Origin: Fretibacterium sp. OH1220_COT-178
GTDB taxonomy: Bacteria > Synergistota > Synergistia > Synergistales > Aminobacteriaceae
DNA: 64,000 nt
Direction: 5' to 3'
Assembly: GCF_003860125.1 (NCBI RefSeq)
Contig: NZ_RQYL01000019.1
Coordinates: 1 to 64,000, forward strand
The notes beneath the pieces were generated by a model, which was not told the origin of the DNA, did no database searches, and worked only from the letters and a program-made list of their open reading frames with translations. The position numbers and the translations under genes are program-made. Positions 60,396 to 64,000 of the stretch are shown here, one piece after another (within the stretch, counting starts at the first letter, position 1; each line of letters starts with the position of its first letter).

Positions 60396-61594
60396 GTCCG
60401 CGCCCGGTCCAGCATCCGGTCCCGGTCGAGCGGCCGGACGGCCTCCACGATCCACTCGCGCATCGCCGCGCCCTCCGGCGTGTCCTGGGAGGCGGAGAGG
60501 AACTCCAGCTCCACGTCCAGCTCCCGGGCCACGTCGTGGGCCAGGACGGGCCAGACCCTGCCGATGTCGCCGATGATCGGGACGCTGCCCTCGTGGCGGG
60601 CGAAGGCGGACATCTCCATGCGGAAGGGGATCCGCGCCACCTTCGTCTTGGGGAGCCCCTTGTCGATGGCCTCCTGGACCGTGGCGTTCAGGTCGACGGC
60701 GCGCCTCAGATTCTCGTCCAGGTCGATGCGGATCAGCGTCCTGTCCCTGAGGCTGTAGGTGAACTGCCGCGACCAGGAGGCCCAGATGCCGTGCCCCGTG
60801 TAGCACTCGAAGGGGCCGTCGTGGATCTCCTGGGTCAGGGCGACGGCGGACTCGACGATGACCTCGCAGTCGGCGATCATGCGGGCCAGCCTCATGGAGC
60901 GCGCCGAGACGGGGATGCTGTCGCCGACGGCCATTCCGATGGCCCCTCCGCCGACCAGCTGCGGGATCGTCACCAGGACCGGCACGCCGCGCGCGTCGGC
61001 CGCGCCCAGCATGGTGTGGGGGTCGCAGCCCCAGCCGGCGACGGCCTCGAAGGGGAGCCCGTAGAGCTGGGCCAGGGTCAGGATCTCGCCCGCCAGGCGC
61101 TCGCCCCTCAGGCCCATCGGATAGGCCATGTTCCCGGCCGCCTTGACGATCTCGCTGTGGACCGGAAGCCCCCGGCCCCGCTCCAGAAGCGCGTCGTCCA
61201 GGGGCATCTCCCGCTTCAGGGCTTCCCACTCCGCGTCCTCCATCCGCGTGAACTCGAACAGGTCGCCCCGCGGCATGGTTTCCATGTCCATGCCCAGAGC
61301 CGCGGCGTCCACCCGCCACACCCGGTCGAGCGCCCCTCCCATCTCGTGCGAGACGACGGCGGAGCTCGTGGAGACCGCGTCCACCAGCCCGACGCGGATC
61401 AGCTCCGCGATCAGGGTCGTGACGCCCTCGTGGATGTTGGGGCCGCTCCCCGTGACGACCATGACCCTGCCGCCGCGGCGCTTGGCCCGGACGATACGCT
61501 CGACCGCCGAGGCCAGGGCATCGCGCGAACGTTCGTCCAGCGACGCACGAAAGGATTCGACCAGGGGCCGGCCGAACAGCGTGCTTGATTTCAT
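60386..61594 (-). CDS. Uncharacterised protein, possibly deoxyhypusine-synthase-like fold
   Basis: 402 aa, cytosolic. The segment VMVVTGSGPNIHEGVTTLIA ... VDAVSTSSAVVSHEMGGAL resembles the nucleotide-binding part of the deoxyhypusine synthase family (pattern with hydrophobic strand, GxxN/H, and xSTxAxxxHE). GVPVLVTIPQLVGGGAIGMAVGDSI is also like that fold. The lysine that carries the intermediate in true deoxyhypusine synthases is not evident, and bacteria lack eIF5A. Function is unknown. It is transcribed together with the Crp/Fnr gene (10-base overlap). Confidence 0.7.
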   Translation of the reverse strand: MKSSTLFGRPLVESFRASLDERSRDALASAVERIVRAKRRGGRVMVVTGSGPNIHEGVTTLIAELIRVGLVDAVSTSSAVVSHEMGGALDRVWRVDAAALGMDMETMPRGDLFEFTRMEDAEWEALKREMPLDDALLERGRGLPVHSEIVKAAGNMAYPMGLRGERLAGEILTLAQLYGLPFEAVAGWGCDPHTMLGAADARGVPVLVTIPQLVGGGAIGMAVGDSIPVSARSMRLARMIADCEVIVESAVALTQEIHDGPFECYTGHGIWASWSRQFTYSLRDRTLIRIDLDENLRRAVDLNATVQEAIDKGLPKTKVARIPFRMEMSAFARHEGSVPIIGDIGRVWPVLAHDVARELDVELEFLSASQDTPEGAAMREWIVEAVRPLDRDRMLDRARTWR

Positions 61595-61633
61595 GAGGTT
61601 CCCTCCAGCAATGTCCCCGCGGGTGCGGGGGAA

Positions 61634-62911
61634 TCAGTTCAGGTAGCTTCTGATGACCTCCCACGTCCTCCCCGCCGCCCCGCCGAGGGTGTCGAAGTAG
61701 TCCCGGCAGGCCCCGCGGACGCGCTCCCTCTCGGAGGGGGCCAGGGCCCGCTCCCAGGCGTCGGCGAGCTCGCGGCAGTTGCCGACGCGCTTGGCGGCCC
61801 CCATCCGGTCCATGCGGGCCGTGTCCGGGAAGTCGGCCATGTCGGGGCCGTGCGCGGCCGGGATGCCCAGCAGCGCGGGCTCCAGCGGGTTCTGTCCGCC
61901 CTTCTGCACGAGGCTGCCGCCGACGAACGCCGCGTCGGCCGCGGAGTAGAGGTCGAAGAGCGGCCCGATCCGGTCGGCGACCGCGACGTCCCAGTCCTCG
62001 GGCAGGCGCGAGAGCAGGTCCGCCTGGAGTTCGGGGTAGGGGAGCGCTGCGGCGACCACGAACAGGGCGCGCTCGGGGTGGCGCGGCACGATCACCAGAC
62101 GGGCACCCGGATGCCGGCTCCGCAGCTCGCGGAAGGCCGCTATCACGATCTCGTCCTCTCCCCGATGGGTGCTGCCGGCCACGAACAGGGGGGCGTCCCC
62201 CCGGCGCAGGTGACCCCATCGTGACGGATCGGCCTCCTCCTTTCGGGCCTTCAGGGCGTCCACCTTGCAGTCGCCCGTCACGACGATCCGCTCCGCGGGC
62301 ACGCCCAGCGCCAGGAAATGCTCCCGGTCCTCGTCGAAGCGCACCAGAAGGCGCTCGAAGCAGGAGAGCACGCCGCGCCAGAAGGGGGCCTGTTTCCGGA
62401 GCTTCCCGAAGCTCTTCTCGGAGAGCCTGCCGTTCGCCAGAAAGGCGGGGATTCCCCGCGCCTTCAGCTCCGAGAGCATCTGGGGCCAGCGCTCCGTCTC
62501 CATCGCGACGTAGGCCCTGGGGCGGGCGGCGTCGAGCGCCGAGCGGACGTACTTGGGGGTGTCCCAGGGGCTGTAGATCATCCGCGCGGCTTCGCCGATC
62601 AGCCGTTCGGCCATCTCGCGGCCCGTCTGAGTGACGGTCGAGAGCAGGCAGGGCAGGGTTGCGCCCCTCCCGTCCCCCTTCATCTCGCGGATCAGGGCGC
62701 TGGCGGACTGCACCTCCCCGACCGAGACGGCGTGGACCCAGACGCCCCCCTCGGGAACGCCCTCGAGCCGTCCCATCCGCTCGTCCAGGCCGACGGCGTA
62801 CTTCTTTCGGAGCCACCGCAGCCCGCCGCCCCCGAAAAAGGCGCTGATGCCCAGACGATAGGCGGCCATCCCGGCCCGCCAGGTCCATGTCTCCCGCTTC
62901 GTATCCTGCAA
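61634..62911 (-). CDS. waaA: 3-deoxy-D-manno-octulosonic acid (Kdo) transferase
   Basis: 425 aa from the TTG at 62911, which has GGAGG 8 bases upstream; an ATG at 62926 has no ribosome site. GT-B glycosyltransferase that adds Kdo to lipid A. Blocks: VWVHAVSVGEVQSASALIREM, TVTQTGREMAERL, YVAMETERWPQM, VAGSTHRGEDEIV, VIVPRHPER, and FVGGSLVQKGGQNPLEPALLG. Its presence points to lipopolysaccharide and thus an outer membrane. Confidence 0.95.
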   Translation of the reverse strand: MQDTKRETWTWRAGMAAYRLGISAFFGGGGLRWLRKKYAVGLDERMGRLEGVPEGGVWVHAVSVGEVQSASALIREMKGDGRGATLPCLLSTVTQTGREMAERLIGEAARMIYSPWDTPKYVRSALDAARPRAYVAMETERWPQMLSELKARGIPAFLANGRLSEKSFGKLRKQAPFWRGVLSCFERLLVRFDEDREHFLALGVPAERIVVTGDCKVDALKARKEEADPSRWGHLRRGDAPLFVAGSTHRGEDEIVIAAFRELRSRHPGARLVIVPRHPERALFVVAAALPYPELQADLLSRLPEDWDVAVADRIGPLFDLYSAADAAFVGGSLVQKGGQNPLEPALLGIPAAHGPDMADFPDTARMDRMGAAKRVGNCRELADAWERALAPSERERVRGACRDYFDTLGGAAGRTWEVIRSYLN

Positions 62912-63006
62912 GGCGCACACCTCCATGCAAAAACGGACATTTCTTAGAGAACGATGAGAACGATCGATACGGGGTCGCGGCATCGGGTCGGCCGCGCCCG
63001 GAAAAT

Positions 63007-63048
63007 CCAGTATAATGGGGACGCAAGCACCCGCTCCCATTATACTGG
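63007..63048. promoter_or_regulatory. 13-bp perfect inverted repeat between divergent genes
   Basis: CCAGTATAATGGG (63007-63019) recurs inverted at 63036-63048 with a 16-bp gap. Each arm holds TATAAT on one strand, so the repeat could combine divergent -10 elements with an operator. The -35 matches are poor. On the plus strand it ends 8 bp before the ATG at 63057, over the ribosome site. Confidence 0.55.
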
Positions 63049-63056
63049 AGGTTCCG

Positions 63057-64000
63057 ATGGAGCTTTGCGAAAAGGTCTACGCGCTCGTCGCCCGGATTCC
63101 CCGGGGACGTGTGGCCTCCTACGGACAGGTGGCCGCTTGGTGCGGATCGCCCCGTGCCGCCCGGGCGGTGGGGCGGGCTCTGGCCCGTGTTCCTCGGGGG
63201 CTGGGGTTGCCGTGCCATCGCGTCGTCCGGTCGGACGGATCGGTGACGGAGGCCTTCGGGCCCGGCGGGCAGAGGCGTCTCCTCGAGCGGGAGGGGATCG
63301 TCTTCACGCCCGACGGGCGGGTGGACATGGGGCGCTTCCACTGGGAGGGCGAGGGGCTTGCCCCGCCGCCCGGGCGGGGGACGAAAAAACAACGGGAGGC
63401 GATGACGGTCATGAGGACCGTGCTGCACGATGTGGCGGAGCTGGGGCAGAGCATTTGGCTGGATACGATAAGCCGGGACCTGATCCTTTCCGGGGGCCTG
63501 CAGGAGTGGATCGGCCAGGGGGTGGCCGGGGTGACGACGAACCCCTCGATCTTCGAGCAGGCCATTGCGAACACGGGGGACTACGACCGTGAGATCGCGG
63601 CGATGGCCCGCGAGGGGCGGGATGCGTCCGCGATCTACGAGGCCCTGACGCTGCAGGAGGTCGGAGCGGCGGCCGACATACTGAGGCCGGTCCATGACCG
63701 GACCGGGGGACTGGACGGCTACGTGAGCCTGGAGGTCAATCCGCTGCTGGCGGCGGACCGCGACAGCACCGTCTCCGAGGCGCGTCGCCTTTTCGCCGCC
63801 CTGGGGCGTCCGAACGTCATGATCAAGATCCCGGCCACGCCCGAGGGGGTCGGCGCGGTCGAGGACTGCATCGCGGCCGGGGTCAACGTCAACGCGACGC
63901 TCATCTTCTCGGCGGAGCAGTACGCGTCGGTCGCGGAGGCGTACGTTCGGGGCCTGGAGGCCCGGGCGTTGCAGGGGCTCCCCCCGACGGTGGCCTCCGT
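63057..64000 (+). CDS. Fusion of alkyltransferase-type (PCHRV) domain and transaldolase, 3' end outside the window
   Basis: One frame stays open from the ATG at 63057 (GGAGG upstream) to the edge, at least 314 codons. Residues 1-100 are an O6-alkylguanine-DNA alkyltransferase/ATL-type domain: VARIPRGRVASYGQVAAWCG, RAVGRAL, LPCHRVVRSDG with the acceptor-type C53, and GGQRRLLEREGI. A 15-20-residue linker (GEGLAPPPGRGTKKQREA) leads to a transaldolase: LGQSIWLDTISRDLI, GVTTNPSIFEQAI, and Schiff-base K257 in NVMIKIPATPEG. A separate transaldolase start is possible at ATG 63402 or 63411 (GGGAGG upstream), but no stop separates the parts. Confidence 0.8.
   Translation, partial: MELCEKVYALVARIPRGRVASYGQVAAWCGSPRAARAVGRALARVPRGLGLPCHRVVRSDGSVTEAFGPGGQRRLLEREGIVFTPDGRVDMGRFHWEGEGLAPPPGRGTKKQREAMTVMRTVLHDVAELGQSIWLDTISRDLILSGGLQEWIGQGVAGVTTNPSIFEQAIANTGDYDREIAAMAREGRDASAIYEALTLQEVGAAADILRPVHDRTGGLDGYVSLEVNPLLAADRDSTVSEARRLFAALGRPNVMIKIPATPEGVGAVEDCIAAGVNVNATLIFSAEQYASVAEAYVRGLEARALQGLPPTVAS

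Noticed and set aside
59676-63695. 1339-codon minus-strand open frame
   Set aside because: Only the last 239 codons (Crp/Fnr) are real. The remainder runs through waaA and the 402-aa gene in other frames and the opposite strand of the fusion gene.

Overview
The window is a GC-rich bacterial chromosome segment. The organism has a diderm envelope, shown by the Kdo transferase WaaA/KdtA, lipoproteins with Lgt, and a MacAB-like ABC efflux set. It lives on peptides and amino acids: a Dpp/Opp importer, isoaspartyl dipeptidase, NhaC antiporter and YbaK. It makes lysine (or arginine) on the LysW carrier protein. This mix, with orphan membrane-bound LuxR regulators, fits Synergistota best, but that is inference from gene content. 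No phage, insertion sequence, rRNA operon, replication origin or CRISPR array was seen.

Layout. 1-3556 (-): secreted RHS/YD-repeat protein running off the left edge. 4003-8017 (-): lipoprotein, secreted MEMO1 homologue and DUF3160 protein. 8274-9073 (+): strong promoter with a palindromic operator, His/Cys/Gly-rich mini-protein and DUF134 regulator. 9240-12222 (+): orphan ABC solute-binding protein overlapping a membrane-anchored sensor with a LuxR output domain. 12542-17998: LemA, a soluble LuxR protein, three secreted proteins, a multi-TM LuxR protein and a small membrane protein. 18191-28781 (+): DegT aminotransferase, YugP protease, RsmB, kinase-less PASTA protein, Rpe, RodZ, RimO, PgpA, CinA and RecA. 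28841-30404 (-): deoC and a ribokinase-family gene. 30608-34900 (+): ABC efflux ATPase, permease and adaptor.

35016-38309 (+): rpmH, rnpA, yidD, yidC, jag/khpB and lgt, the ribosome/RNase P/membrane-insertion block. rpmH overlaps rnpA. 38514-41287 (+): HtrA protease and a secreted serpin. 41341-42682 (-): beta-lactamase-family gene broken by a frameshift. 42815-42901 (-): tRNA-Leu with anticodon AAG. 43068-48446 (-): complete dipeptide ABC importer with the binding-protein gene last. 48606-53913 (+): lysWXYZJK under a promoter surrounded by nested inverted repeats, interrupted between lysY and lysZ by a 124-bp inverted-repeat element. 54149-57663 (-): MerR/BmrR-like regulator, iadA and nhaC. 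57874-59076 (+): secreted coiled-coil protein. 59153-62911 (-): ybaK, a Crp/Fnr regulator, an unrecognised 402-aa protein and waaA. 63057-64000 (+): one open frame joining an alkyltransferase-type (PCHRV) domain to transaldolase, running off the right edge.

Most worth a second look: the alkyltransferase-transaldolase fusion; the solute-binding protein coupled to a membrane LuxR sensor; the PASTA-only protein at a locus where a PrkC kinase is often found; the palindromic operators upstream of lysW and of the DUF134 operon; and tRNA-Leu(AAG).
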